The notes under the pieces were generated by a model. It searched no databases, was not told the DNA's origin, and saw only the letters and a list, made by a program, of their open reading frames with translations. Source: Liolophura sinensis (lineage: Eukaryota; Mollusca; Polyplacophora; Chitonida; Chitonidae). Taken from it: a DNA stretch of 64,000 nt. The stretch covers positions 45,435,385-45,499,384 of the forward strand of contig NC_088295.1 of the NCBI RefSeq assembly GCF_032854445.1, written 5' to 3'. The translations under genes were made by a program, and so were the position numbers. Positions 23,070 to 35,435 of this stretch are shown here, piece by piece. How positions within the stretch are numbered: the first letter of the stretch is position 1; every line of letters starts with the position of its first letter.

Positions 23070-23365
23070 CAATGTCATTACATGTACATTACATGTCCAA
23101 TGTCATTACATGTACACTAGCTCATTTTTATATGGTTGTAAGATTTATTTGATTGGTGTTTTATGCCGTACTCAAGAATATTTCATTTATACAACGGCAG
23201 CCAGCAATATGGTGGGAGAAAACTGGACAGAGCCCAGGGATAACCCACGACCATCCACAGGTTGCTGGCAGACCATAAGATATGAAAGTCACCCGCAGAA
23301 GGCAATGTCCAATATTAAAACATGTACGCACATTTGCTCATTTTGGTATGGTAGTGGGATTTAAA
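23070..23365. repeat. Diverged duplication flanking a SINE
   Basis: A 28-bp direct repeat beginning CAATGTCATTACATGTAC starts at 23070 and again at 23098. A longer segment, 23090-23147 (CATGTAC...AGCTCATTTTTATATGGTTG), reappears in diverged form at 23303-23364 (CATGTACGCACATTTGCTCA, TTTTGGTATGGTAGTGGGAT). The minus-strand SINE lies between the two. The flanks differ too much to be a target-site duplication, so a local tandem duplication with a SINE between the units is the simplest reading. Confidence 0.6.
23144..23274 (-). mobile_element. SINE fragment, 3' half, minus strand
   Basis: Read as the reverse complement it runs GGTCTGCCAGCAACCTGTGG through the proline-like GGG/CCC body to GTTGTATAAATGAAATATTC, TTGAGTACGGCATAAAACAC and CAATCAAATAAA. 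It lacks the tRNA head, like most copies in this intron. Confidence 0.87.
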
Positions 23366-23754
23366 AGCTGTCCTCAAAAGACCCCTCAAAAGACTGAAAG
23401 GAAGACCTGCTCTTATCATACAGAATGAGCCTGTGGTGGTTTAGCTGTATCTTGTGCTTAGGCTTACAGGGACTGGAGTCAGTGATGGTGCCATTCATGT
23501 AGACCAGATAATATCGGATTAATAGCATGAGGTAATGAGGTCCACACATGTCTTGAATTAGGAGTCAGCTGGTTGTGTATCCAAACCTACTACATGTAAC
23601 ACTTTATATTGCAGCTAAATAGCTTATGATGTATTGCCAGACTTTTGAAAGTTTTCTGGGGCCTTGTATTGGTGTCTCCACCAAGACTAGCTTGACCCTA
23701 AATCTCATCAGTATTCCGATGCCAGCAGGCTAGCAGTTTGTCAAGATAACATCT

Positions 23755-23789
<35 letters not shown>

Positions 23790-25589
23790 TTCTAGTCTTC
23801 ATGAGTTCATATAGACTTACTCCAGCTAGGTTTTTGGTGTGATTTTCACTAACTTGATATACAGGAATGAATGAACATGTTCATATGTACTAAGGCAGGG
23901 GACATCTTTTTTATTCTACCCAGACATATACAGTACTATGCTCATCTGCTCTTAATCTGAGTTACACTTGTTCTTAACAAACACTGCTTTTTGAATCTTA
24001 CACTTAATTGTGAAATGTGATTTTCTCCTTTAAAGACACTTTTAAGCAATTTAACCAATGAAAATAGACAGCTGTGATTGAATTTAAATATGGGTTTAAA
24101 AATGCTCAGTAAAGATTAGAGTGTTAGCTGAATGGTCTGACTGTTGTGTAAAGGTGTATTGGCTGTTTCATATTTTGATCGTCACTGATTTGAGAGCAAT
24201 TTCAAAATGCAGATTTTTAAAATTCTCTTGAAAAAGGGATCATTAATAAAGTTCTGCAGTTTGAGTGTTGCATGATTTCCATTTCTCGGTGTAGTTTTTA
24301 CGTACCCATATGACAGCCATCTGCCGTCTGTGATTTATTGCCTTTTAACATTATGAACCTGTGCAGTGTAGGATTTTATGGAAGTAGTGTAAATTAAAAA
24401 CTAATGGCAACAGATGCTGAGGCATTTTCCATATGAAATTAAATCAGTGCTTCCATTTGCTTTCCAGAGATTTAAAAATTCATGCATTTGATGTGACATC
24501 TATTTGTTTTTTTTTTCCTCTGCCTTTGGAGCTTGTTACATTGCAAACATGTAGTGATGAATTACAGAACATTTATTAAAATTTTGGCTTTCCTCCTGTT
24601 TCTAAAGCCACAGAGTGCATTTGAGATGAATAATTTTTGAGAGTGCATGTGGCACTAACATATTATTGCTGACATTTACACATAACCAAACTCCTGACTG
24701 ATAGTTTGTTAAATGAATACATGCAGCTCAAATGTTCTGTTTTAAATTAGCTACATTTACATATAATGTGGAATCATTTGCTCAAGTTTCTTATGGCCTT
24801 TTTGGAAGTTTGTTGTTGATTTTCAAAATAGTTTGTGATATCCCAGATTTCACTGAAAATGTCTAACTGGAGAATGTTTTGTCTAACATTTAATGAGCTG
24901 TATAATTCCTCAAAGATATTTAAACCAAATCACTGCAAATGTAGTTTAACGTGTAAATATGTGTATCTGCTGCTTGAATGACATACCCTTTTTCTTCTAA
25001 ATTTTGGGAAACCTGTTCTGCTCATTTTAGCCAATATTTGTGTAATTCTAGAAGGAATATTGAGTTTATTTTTTCTCACATGGTTAAGCCATCTAATGAA
25101 CAACATACTCATATCTACTTTTCCATAAGGCATGTAAAGAAATGTAATATTCTACTTTCAACACTACTAATATCTGTCCCAAATTTTACAAGAAATGTAT
25201 ATATATATATATTGCCCAGGTCTCTCATTAATCAGCAAGTTGCAATTTATTTATTAGCAGCGTGGTTTTCTCAGATTCATTTAGCCATCCAGTTTTGACT
25301 TAATTATAGGCCTGTGTATCAGATTTGCTTGGCACATGCTTGCTTCAGCTGTTCATGATGGTCAGTGTGTGTGGACCTGACATAATCCACTGGTCAGTGT
25401 AATTTATGGCTGGTCATACTGGGCCGACTGTTAAGACATTGATTGGACAATGTTGACCTCTCACTCTAACGCCCAATACACCAACCCTGTCTTGTCCACC
25501 ACACTTGTTAGCCATCAACCCTACATCACTGGACTGACCACTGGTCTCAGTTTGGGATGTTAAGCTGTTGGTCAACCAGAATAAATATT
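23275..25589. other. Intronic stretch with a (CT)n run
   Basis: AT-rich intron with a (CT)n microsatellite at 23758-23787. No gene recognised. Confidence 0.5.
23758..23787. repeat. (CT)n microsatellite
   Basis: About fifteen perfect CT units: a polypurine/polypyrimidine tract that could bind GAGA-type factors or form triplex DNA. Confidence 0.95.
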
Positions 25590-25770
25590 TGTCTCTGTCA
25601 GAGTCTGCATCCCAAGCAGTCAGTGTTTAAGGGTCATTTGCATTAGATGGCCGGAATGCTCTTGCACTGTTCAAACCAAAGATGGGAGACAGGACCTGGT
25701 GTAATGTACAGTTAGCCTGGGAAGGAGACCATGCTCTGATTAAACAACGCGATGAGGTTTAAAGACTTGA
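25590..25770. promoter_or_regulatory. Candidate enhancer with POU and TEAD-type motifs
   Basis: A perfect octamer-type ATTTGCAT (25636-25643) is followed nine bases later by GGAATG (25653-25658), a TEAD core, across AGATGGCCGG, which resembles a YY1 site. The block is repeat-free and more GC-balanced than its surroundings. Motif matches this short occur by chance; the close clustering is what suggests function. Confidence 0.25.
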
Positions 25771-26689
25771 AGTTAGGGGGTCATTGTTATTAAATATATC
25801 AAAAGAATGAGCACTCTTACATTCAGCAGAACAAAATACATGTACACAATCTTTGCACACTGAACTAGTTTATTTTGTTTGCATATATGCACTGCTCACT
25901 CTTTAAAAGTATTTTTTTGGCCTGGTATTTGTTGCATTTTCATCAAGTATGGAAAATCTAATACAATTGTAATATATATATAAATTAATATAGACTGAAT
26001 AAATTCTACAGTACCATTCTACAGCATGCCCTTTTGGAGAGCACTTCATATTCCCACAAGTCACAAGTGGTAGTTAAATGTTGGGTTGAAGTGCTTTTGT
26101 ATAAGTGGCTTTGGTTAATCCGAAACAGTCCAGGAAAAAAAGAGAGAGAAATTTTGTCTAAGCCATTGTCAGAAAGCCATGCCAAAGTTTTATTGCAGGA
26201 CATAAAATGCCAGATGTATCACGATCAGTGCTGACTGTTTTTGATGTTCAGCTGACCCTTGCTATCTGCCATCTGTTTATATCAGAGACTTCATAGAACC
26301 TGGCAGTAAATGATAAGGATGTGGAAAATGGAGTTCTTCAGAACCATTTGGTGACTATACATCAAAGAACTGAAAGGCTGAAGGTTTAGCATTGGAACAG
26401 CAGAGATATGGATAAAAATGGCTATAGTAATGAATAATTGATGCACAACATGTACATCTATGTAATGTATAATGCCAAAGATTTGGTTGTGTTTTATCTG
26501 CATTAACGAGGGAAAGCAATATTTTGTCAGGATTTAATGGTTTTGGAAATCAGCTACAAGGAGAATTTGATGTAGACTTTGTTAATATTTTCTTGAAACG
26601 GACATTACCTGTTCCTGATACTTTTTATGAAGGATATAGCTTAATGTGATTAAATCTCCAAAGTTTCATTAGCTTGCTGTTGATTGCAG

Positions 26690-27060
26690 AATCAGGCCTT
26701 TGTCAAGGTCAGATATTCAATGTTCAAGGTCATGCGAACAGTAGCAGTGTGTGTTATCCATGCTGTCCCCAAGAGTGTTGACAACACCAACCAATGCTGG
26801 TTTTAAATTTCCACATGACCCCTGAACTGTACTATAAGCTGGATGGCTGGTTCCCTTGGAGCATCAGCTACATTCTCCTTATAAATGTGCTTCATCATGC
26901 AGGCCTGCTAGTCTACAGTCTAATTAGGGGTATGTAAATAAGAGCCTCTTATCTGCTGTCCTAATCACTACCCTTCATTAGAGGACAGGCACCCTAACCC
27001 CATCAGATAAAGAGACCAAGGACATACATGTACATGTACAGTTAGGGCCTGGTACATCTG
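26690..27060. promoter_or_regulatory. Candidate element with paired nuclear-receptor half-sites
   Basis: Two exact TCAAGGTCA extended half-sites (26703-26711 and 26724-26732) lie on the same strand, 21 bp start to start. This sequence is the known preferred site of NR5A/FTZ-F1 and ERR-type monomeric nuclear receptors. Two helical turns would place both proteins on one face of the DNA. The rest of the block (to ~27020) is repeat-free and includes CTAATTAGGGG and CATCAGATAAAG. Confidence 0.3.
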
Positions 27061-27113
27061 CTTTCTATCCCCCAGGCTGTATTAATAACCTTTTGTTGAT
27101 GAGCCAACTACAA

Positions 27114-27153
27114 CCAATTCCAGTATTATAAACAGCCAATTCCAGTATTATAA
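27114..27153. repeat. Short tandem duplication, 22-bp period
   Basis: CCAATTCCAGTATTATAA occurs at 27114-27131 and 27136-27153 with a four-base spacer and no mismatch. Confidence 0.9.
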
Positions 27154-28507
27154 CCAAAATGTGGGCACAACAGACAAACAGGGTAATTGTTAAGAAATAA
27201 ACAGAAACAATTTTGATTTTATTTGTTTGATGTACTGCACTATGTGGCAATCCTTTGCTATTATAGCATTTATGTTTTTGGTAATGTTGGAGTCTGAACT
27301 ACATAGTGCTGTAATTAAAAGTCAAGATTGTGCATTTGCTGCATATTTATGTTAATGTAGAGTGCCAGTTTACATTATATAATGACATCATATTTGTATA
27401 TGGTACCATGAAGCCAAACTGTTATCTGGAGAATCTGCGTAATTTTTTCTACATAATTTGCAATGAATTATGTCTGCATGAATATTGTCATTATGATGTA
27501 ATGTTGCATTTTTTTTGACATGATGGTGAAGATTATGATAACTATCAATGCATTTTTTGGGGGTGGGGGGGGGTGGGGGGGTTACTTTACTGTTTTCAAT
27601 CATGCAATTAGGTTATCTGAACTGGGAAATCTGTATAAATACTAGAGTGTCCCATTTATGGAAATTATTTTTATATGTCATTGTGTTCAACTCATCATGT
27701 GAAAGATAACCTTTAAAGTAACATTTTTTTTTTGGGACACCATCAGAAACCGTCCTGACTTCCATATTTGGCCAAAGCCTGGCTTGATTAGCAGACATGT
27801 TTAATACTGAAATAGTACCAAATGCACTTTGTGCCCAGAACATTTCTTCTTGGCCATTGGTTGACTTTTTCTTTCTTTCTCCTTTTCCTTCACCTGCCCA
27901 AATACTCAATTGAAATAATCAATCATTCAAAGCAGACTTTAAATCCATGACTGTGAATAATATGAAAGGTCTTTTTGTTTTTTTCTTTTTTCCGATGAAA
28001 ATCCCAAAGAGTTTCCATACTTATTGAAGCATGGTTTTCCACCATTATTTATTACCTGGTCATATGGCCCCGAACCAGCTGGCCATAAGATGAATTACCC
28101 TCTCTAGTTTTCTCTGTTATTTAGTAAATTAATTGTAGAAGGGCAGTGGAGCATTGACAAAGTGAGATGAGCAGTGTGCGATGTGTTGTGGCCAGATGGG
28201 GTGAAATTGGAGATGTCTTTAGCAGGGGGTCTCCTGGGAGTCATCCAGTTTGGAAACCTGCAGACTGTGTATTATAGTCATAGGGAGTTGATCATCTGGC
28301 TGCACCCACCCACTACCCCTCCCTCATCCCACACTCATGAAGTGTCATTTCACACTTTATTTAAACCCTTTACTCCAATATTAAGACAAAGATAATCTGA
28401 GGCCCATTCAGGAGAGTTTCAAGCTGCTGGCAAACACCAAAAGCCAGACATTTCTGAACTAAACTTGAGAGGGGGGATTTCTTGCTGGCCACATTTTTGT
28501 TTATCAG
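27154..28507. other. Intronic stretch with a G-rich tract
   Basis: AT-rich intron. The tract at 27559-27581 (GGGGG-T-GGGGGGGG-T-GGGGGGG) has enough G-runs for a G-quadruplex. No gene recognised. Confidence 0.5.
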
Positions 28508-28909
28508 CTGAACTTTTTTGCAATCCACTTCCTAATTTGTTATTGGAATTAACCTGTATGTAAGCTTTTTATTTTGTTCTCATAGTTTTTGTGATCCACT
28601 TTCTTATTTGCTATTAGAACTTTTGGAATCTACTTTCTAATTTGGCAGCAGAACATTTGTTATCCAATCCCTGACTTGATGGTCAAACTTTTGCAATCCA
28701 CTTTCTGATTTCTCATCAAAACTTTAGTAATCTGCTCTCTGATTTGTCATTCAGACTTTTGCATTCCACCTTCTGATTTGTTGATGGAACACCCATCACT
28801 CACTTTCTGATCTTTTGCATCCACTCTCTGTGTTGATGTTGAAACTTATGCTGTCTACTTTCTGAATTGGTGTGGAAATAAACTTTTGTATCCACCTTCT
28901 GATCAGTTG
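28508..28909. repeat. Degenerate ~34-bp minisatellite, about 10-11 units
   Basis: Units begin AACTTTTGCAATCCACTTTC and continue about as TGATTTGTCATCAG. Clear unit starts fall at 28618, 28652, 28686, 28720, 28754 and 28788, exactly 34 bases apart. More diverged or shortened units lie on both sides (about 28511, 28583, 28812, 28841 and 28880). There is no open frame through the array, because 34 is not a multiple of three. The array is old, judging by divergence, yet its spacing is very regular in the centre. Confidence 0.85.
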
Positions 28910-30539
28910 TTTACGTTTTCATCCATGTTTAAAAGAGAACAAACATCAGATTCATTGAACTGGCCTCAACATTGTTTATTTACTACTATTGGAATTTTAA
29001 AGTGTTTGAAAGCAGTGTTATCGTAAGCATAGCATGGTTAGTGGGCTCGTAAGGTCTTTTAATAAGGCATTGGGGTTAGATATGTGGGAATGGCTATGTG
29101 TATAAACATGTGTAACAAGAACTCATTCATGGGTACAGTATATACACATCTATATGGGGAATGCATGTTTTTTTCTGAAGGCCTATACATCTTTCAGCTT
29201 TCCACTTCAGTGTAATTGACTGGTAGATACACAGTATTAATATCTGTTCTTCTATGAGATACAGTTGTACAGTAGGCATGGAGTATTCATCTTCTAGCTC
29301 TATAAGCCTGTAAATGAACTGTATATATTTACATGCTCACGAAATTAATTTTCCAATAAGTAGACCATAAAAGGCTGAACAGATACCAATGCCAGTATGT
29401 CTTCACTCTTCAGAAGTGATCTACATTCAGTGTATGTTTTTATTGCAGTCTTAAAAACACCTCGTTCAGTTTACCTGCCAGTCATGTACAGATGAGTTTT
29501 TCAGTTTTGATTGTGCTTTATTGTTGATAGTCTAGAAGTGTACTTGGGTTGTCATATAACCAAGTGTGTTTCCTGTCTTACCTGTTATACCTACTTTTTG
29601 CATTATATCTCCTTTGATCTGTGTTTGATGTTAATCTTCTCACAGAACACAGAGGACAAATTGTTTCTCATCAACAATAGCTGATACTCTGTCCATGATC
29701 GCTGATTAATGAGCCATTTGATAAAACACAAGTTTCTGGGTAAATCTAGCCTATCATCTGAAACAGTCACCAGACCTGTTTATGTCCTCAGAGAGCATGT
29801 ATATATTTTTACACCAGTTAATCTTAGTACATTCTTCATGGGTATTTGCCTGAACGTCAAAGTTCATAACCTTTGTTATGCACATGGAAGTTTACACATT
29901 GACTATTAAAAACACTTGTTTTATTTTCTAGTTAAAAGATCATTTGTACAAATATTGTTTTGGCTAAAATTTTATCTTCGTTCCAGATACGTTATATGCT
30001 GAGTAATGAGATAAATTTTATTCCAAGGGTTTAATAAAAAATCTACCTTTATTATGAATTATATTAGGGGTAATGAAGTATGACATCAATCCAGTTTTTT
30101 CTTTTTGGTAAGCAGCCACTTTCCAGACAGGATTTAATCAGATGTCTTGGTTTTGTTCACTTTCAATGCAGCTGTCAGTTGTCAAATATTAAGAGGGCTG
30201 TATATTATTCCCTTTGTCATTTTGTATATCTACATGTAGATACATGTATGTAGACTTTAGAAAGCATATCAGATGATTCATCCATATTTTTCAAAGTTTT
30301 TCTAGCATTAGGAAGCTAGGACATTCTTAAGTGGTTTGTGGTGGAACGTATGTTTTGTTACTTTCAGCTTTTGGGCATAGTTAACATTCTTGATAGTTGT
30401 CCGAAGCCCCCCTCTAATATCTTGAACTTCTGCTTCATTTGTCCGGAATAGCTTTCTGAATTCACGTGAATGTTTCACACAGAACACGGTGTTATACAGA
30501 TACTAGTATTATGGTAGTGCTATTAAGGAGTGCAAATAG
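28910..30539. other. Intronic stretch, nothing recognised
   Basis: AT-rich intron, short frames only. Confidence 0.5.
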
Positions 30540-31010
30540 ACATGGTAGACACCAGGAGCCATCAGTTTGAAAGAGTCCACTGAAGCAGAAGCAATTTCCC
30601 ATGTCCGTGAACCTAACTGAAAAGGTGTGATATCGTCATTTGGGAGTTATGATAAACTATTAGTTTGGCCATTCTTGATGGTGGATCTCAAGTAATAATC
30701 TGATTGGCTGAAGAAGGTGTCCCTACTGGCACGACCAAACATCCGATTGTATCTTTTGTGGAATGGCTGAGACATCAAGTCTGTTAGCAAACTGTGCGAC
30801 TCATTTCACGCTTTACATGCAGGATTGAGCTGTCTTTCGAAAGGCTGTGAGCGTCTGCTTCGCTGTATAGTCGCCTTCTTAACTGCTAGTGATACAGATT
30901 GTCAGAAAAGATGAGCCATGAAGCCCAAAATGTAATTGATAAATAATGTGCAAGTCGGCTGAATGGGTTTTTGTCAGGGGGCAGTGTCAGATGGAATGTT
31001 GAGCCTGGTC
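30540..31010. promoter_or_regulatory. Candidate conserved non-coding block
   Basis: A repeat-free block with higher CpG, for example GTGCGACTCATTTCACGC, GAGCGTCTGCTTCGC and TATAGTCGCC, and homeodomain/SOX-like TGTAATTGATAAATAATG. The minus-strand 104-codon frame (30886-31200) overlaps its end and has no recognised domain. Confidence 0.22.
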
Positions 31011-34000
31011 TGTTTTCTTTTGTCTCTCTTTTGCAGTTTTCTCTATATTTTCTGCCCCCACAAACATGCTTAACTAAGCAGATGTCTTGTGAATTCCTAA
31101 CCTCTTTTGTCAGGGGATAACTAGTGGCAAAGAGATTGGCATTCCAGTTTCTACTAAACTGTCTCAGGGACTTTACCAGTTTTAGTTTCTGTAGGGTCAT
31201 TGCCTTAACATTAACCGTAGTTTCATTTTTTTCTTTAACAATCTATCATTCAGATAAATACATTTTTGCAAAAATCGGTGTGCTGAAGTCTTTTGATGTC
31301 TAGGGATTCAAAACCTGTTAATGCCTAAAGGCGTGCTTACTGAAGCAAAGTCTTTGATCTGTAAATTCTCTTATTAGGACAATATCTGCACATCTTCGTA
31401 AGGTTAACCACTTTACCACAACATTTAGGAAAATCACAATTTTTACTTTTAAACACAACACGTGTTCATAAAAATTCTGGGTTGATCAATTTTGCGTCAT
31501 TTTGTGTCTTGTGGCAAAAACACCAGTTTTGCAAACCTGTTCAATTTTCTGTGTGTGCTAATTGTTTATTTTTTTTTTTTTTTTTAGGAAGGGCGCTATA
31601 TCAAACCCATTGAGTTATGTTTTATGTACACACGGCTTGATGTGTGAGAAAATTGACAAACATGTTTTAGTTCACTTCAAGTGGATTTTGTTTCCCTACT
31701 CAGTTTATAATAAATAAAAGTTGATTTCACACCTTATAACTGTTAACTCAATATTAAAATGTGTGATATACACAGGTAAAAACCCAGGTGTTCAATTTTT
31801 CACACCTTAATTACAAGTACACGCATAACCCAGAGATAGCTCACCTGTGCAGGTGATTTATATGTTAATTGCTTAATTTGTTCAAGGATTGTGATGGCGT
31901 GAATTTATCAACTTGGGTCCTAGATTTTAAAGTGTGAATTACCATATTTCCCCCCACAAAACATTTTATTTAAATACATTTGTTTGATAAAACGCCTGAT
32001 ACAATTGTATGTATACGCTTAATGGTTGAATTTAAACAAGAGGTTTAAGTAATCCAAGTGGTGTGTAAAATAGATTACAGGTGTTGGTAAATTGCCCCCA
32101 GGTAGTAGCCATCCACTTTGCATTTTCAAGTTTTAGATTTATTTTATTAATATTTACGTGTAATGTCATGTAAATAAACACTTGTATCATTTATTCCTTG
32201 ACATTCATGACTTGGTTCTAATGTCTGAATACTGAGAGTGAAAATCAGATGGAAAGAAGAGTTAAGGCCTTATTTATGACTATTGTTCCTGAGGCAGTGG
32301 TTCATCTGCGCTCAAATCTTTGATCATTGATGCATGTCTGGACTGCAAGAATTGGATTTAAACACACAACGAACTTAGTGACCTAGTCTGGAGGGACATG
32401 TTTTCAAAATACTTTTGTCTGCCAGTTGTCAGACATTTTAGCGTGACCTGTCATTGGAGATAGTCATGTTCATGACGGAATATGCCCAATTATCCAGAAA
32501 ATAAAATAGATGAAGCACAATCAATCTCTTCTCTAAAGTTAAATTTTTTTGTTATTAAAAAAGCTTTAATGTCCTGTCAGAATGACTCATCAAAGGCGGA
32601 GTTAAAATTAACGAGACATCTTGACATGATTACACATAGCATGGCATGGATTGTCATTTAAACATATATTTTACATGTATGTGAAAGAATATATGCTTTA
32701 ATTACTTGATTTGAATTGGTTTACGTGGCAAATGCAGTGTAGTCTGCTGTTTCTGAAATTTATCACATAAATGGCTTGGTTTAGTTTATGAATGGAGGAA
32801 TCTAAGAGGATTGCGCAGTAAGCGAAACTAATGCATGTAGTGATCGGCTGTGGCAAAGTTCCTGAGAAAATGTCAGAGCCAGTCCTAATCAGAGCTGGAT
32901 TCAAATATATGATCTTTTTGGATAGCTAGGCTACTGATCTTTACTGTAAAACTACTCATTCAAAAGTACGTGGCCTTTTATGTGATAATAAATATGTGAT
33001 AAAATTTGAAGATTTAAATATACATGTCGATGATAAAGGAGAATTAATTAGTGATTCTGTGTGCGGTGTCATGTCCTTAAATCCAGAAATATGAAATGAA
33101 ATATCATTTCTGTCACGCCAGTTCATTAGATAACAACTATAATTATAATAGCAGATAAGTACAATTTTAGCTGTAGTCATGCAGTACATGGGTTAGATAT
33201 TTTTAGGATTGAAATGACAGTAAAATCTCTCATAACATTTGAATTGTACACGACTTTCTAAGCTTGTAACTGTTTCCTAAAATATATCTATATTACCTTA
33301 GGCAATTTTTCATAGCTTTAATGAATTCCCTAACTAGAGCCAAATGCCAAGAAAGCAAAAATCAAAGAGGAGATGGGAATTTCAAAATGGGTGTATTTTG
33401 ATCAATTTGATGTTAAAAATGTGCTATTGAATATCATTTCTTATTCAATATCCATATTATTGAGTTGCATATTTAGCCTAATAGTTCCACAATTTCTCAG
33501 TTTTTAGTCCAAACGATAAGACTCGAAGGACACCCAGATTGAACCTCTGTATTGTACTCTAGGTTTATCCTATACTGACTGTTGAAACTAGCAGCTTTTA
33601 GATCGGTATATCCAATAGTGTGAACTGCTCAAAGGTGCAAAAATAAGATTGTGAAAAAAAGTGGTGCTGAAATAGAATTGTAGGGCTAATGTGTGCCGAG
33701 TAAAGAGGCTGGAATCTTCCAACAAACACGTATCATCAACATGGCATTGGACGCTTCTGCCCTACATTATTGTACAAACATGAACTCTTTTATACCTGCA
33801 CATTCACCTCTGTTGTAGCTCGGCCTCCCTCAGTCTCGTTCAGTGAAAACAGCCTGGTAGAATAACAATAAATTCAAAGTTTAACTGTCTATCTGTCTGT
33901 GAACGTAAAACCCTGCAATTGCATTAGTGCCTACAACTAATTGGCTGGGTTGTCCATCTGGAAAGTTAGAGGAGCACAACTTTTATGTGAAAAACAATTT

Positions 34001-34149
34001 TCTTTGACATGTAATTTAGCTAACTTGAACTAATGCCTGGGACGTATTTGTCGGATATGTTTATAGAGCCCGATTGGCAATCTTACCCGGGGCCACAAGC
34101 CTATAAATAGTGATCGTTATTCTTGTATTATCAACGTAAACTGATAGAT
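31011..34149. other. Intronic stretch, AT-rich
   Basis: Contains T-runs (31568-31586) and one inverted pair of E-boxes CACCTG-TG-CAGGTG at 31842-31855, of the kind bound by Snail/ZEB or bHLH factors. No gene or SINE recognised. Confidence 0.45.
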
Positions 34150-34560
34150 AAATAGATCTGGTATAGGCTAAGGCTGTCGTACTTTCTCAGGTTAGAACCC
34201 ACATATATGCAATCAGAGCAGATCAAGACCCACTTGCTTAAACGGATCAAGCTTGTTGTGTGTGTTGTCAAAGCATTATTGACTCCCGAAGTAGACAATA
34301 TCGATTGTCCATAAAGACGAGTCCGGTTGCAGGGATCACTAATAGTGGCTCACACTTCAACTCGGTCAGGGTCTTCCCCCTACCCCATCACGACCAATTG
34401 GCCGAGCTTCAAGTATCCAGGATCTGATAGGCACCTTGATATTATTGCTTGTCCCTCCAATACCCAGTGGTGGGCACATGAGGAAGTAGGGCTTTGTACT
34501 TTGTCAGATTCTCCAGCCTAACATCTTAACGACGTGAATTGATTCTATGTCTGTCAAATA
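34150..34560. promoter_or_regulatory. Candidate element with an inverted pair of SOX-type sites
   Basis: GACAAT-ATCG-ATTGTC (34294-34309) is two SOX-type cores (ACAAT/ATTGT) facing each other over a 4-base spacer, a layout known for SoxE-type dimer sites. The block around it is CpG-richer and free of repeats (for example CACGACCAATTGGCCGAGC near 34389). A 64-codon frame here has no recognised motif. Confidence 0.3.
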
Positions 34561-35435
34561 TCTGAAACTCCATCACATGAACACTGTATTTGGAATAGAG
34601 ACATAGTATCACAGGTAGATGTGTTTCCCATGTCTTTTTTTTTTAAGTTTATTGCAATAATTTGACATATTAATTGCATACACCCTGGTTATGGCCTGAT
34701 ATAGGATTAAAGTTGGGGCGCCCGTACAATATGTTCCAGCGCATAAAAGTTTGTTTCACAAGGGAGTTCCACATATCTGATAGAGATAACATCAAACTGA
34801 TCTTATGTATGCACATGAAGTCTGCCATGAACAATTTCACACCAAATAAAGCCAATTATTTTAGACTGAAAATCTTTCTCTTATGTTTTTATTATCTTTG
34901 CTTGTTTGGGAGCCAAAACTAGTGTTGCCCAATTCCTGTAAAATATAAGAAGTTAAAAATTGGCCCTGATGGCTTAAGGAACACTCTTCAAAAATGCTCT
35001 TCAAAAACGGGGAAGTACAGAGTGGATGCCAGCTAAGAGGAAATGGTGTATAGATGTGTTACACATGCATGGGATCCATCACATTTTATCTAACTGTGAT
35101 GACAAACTGTTTTTTAGCTCCCTGTGTGATCTTGATAAAACAAGTATCACATTCCTTACAAAAGTACCCAAGCCATACAAAGTCTAGGATCTGTAATCTA
35201 TGTATTTAGGATTACTGGAGAAATAAGCTGAATGAAAAACAGCTTGTACATATGTGTACATTTACATTGTTAAATACATTACATTATTAGATATGGGGAA
35301 ATGTTAAATTTGTTTAGAAGTTCATCTTTTATATGTCAGGTGTCTGAAAATGTCATTTGTTAAAAATAATGAAAAGACGAAAGTGTTAATACTGGTGATG
35401 CAATCTCACTATAGACTAAAGCACCAAGACTGTTT
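34561..35435. other. Intronic stretch, nothing recognised
   Basis: AT-rich intron without recognised elements. Confidence 0.45.

Noticed and set aside
22879-23364. 161-codon open frame
   Set aside because: Its second half runs through the minus-strand SINE at 23144-23274, so it is an artefact of repeat sequence.
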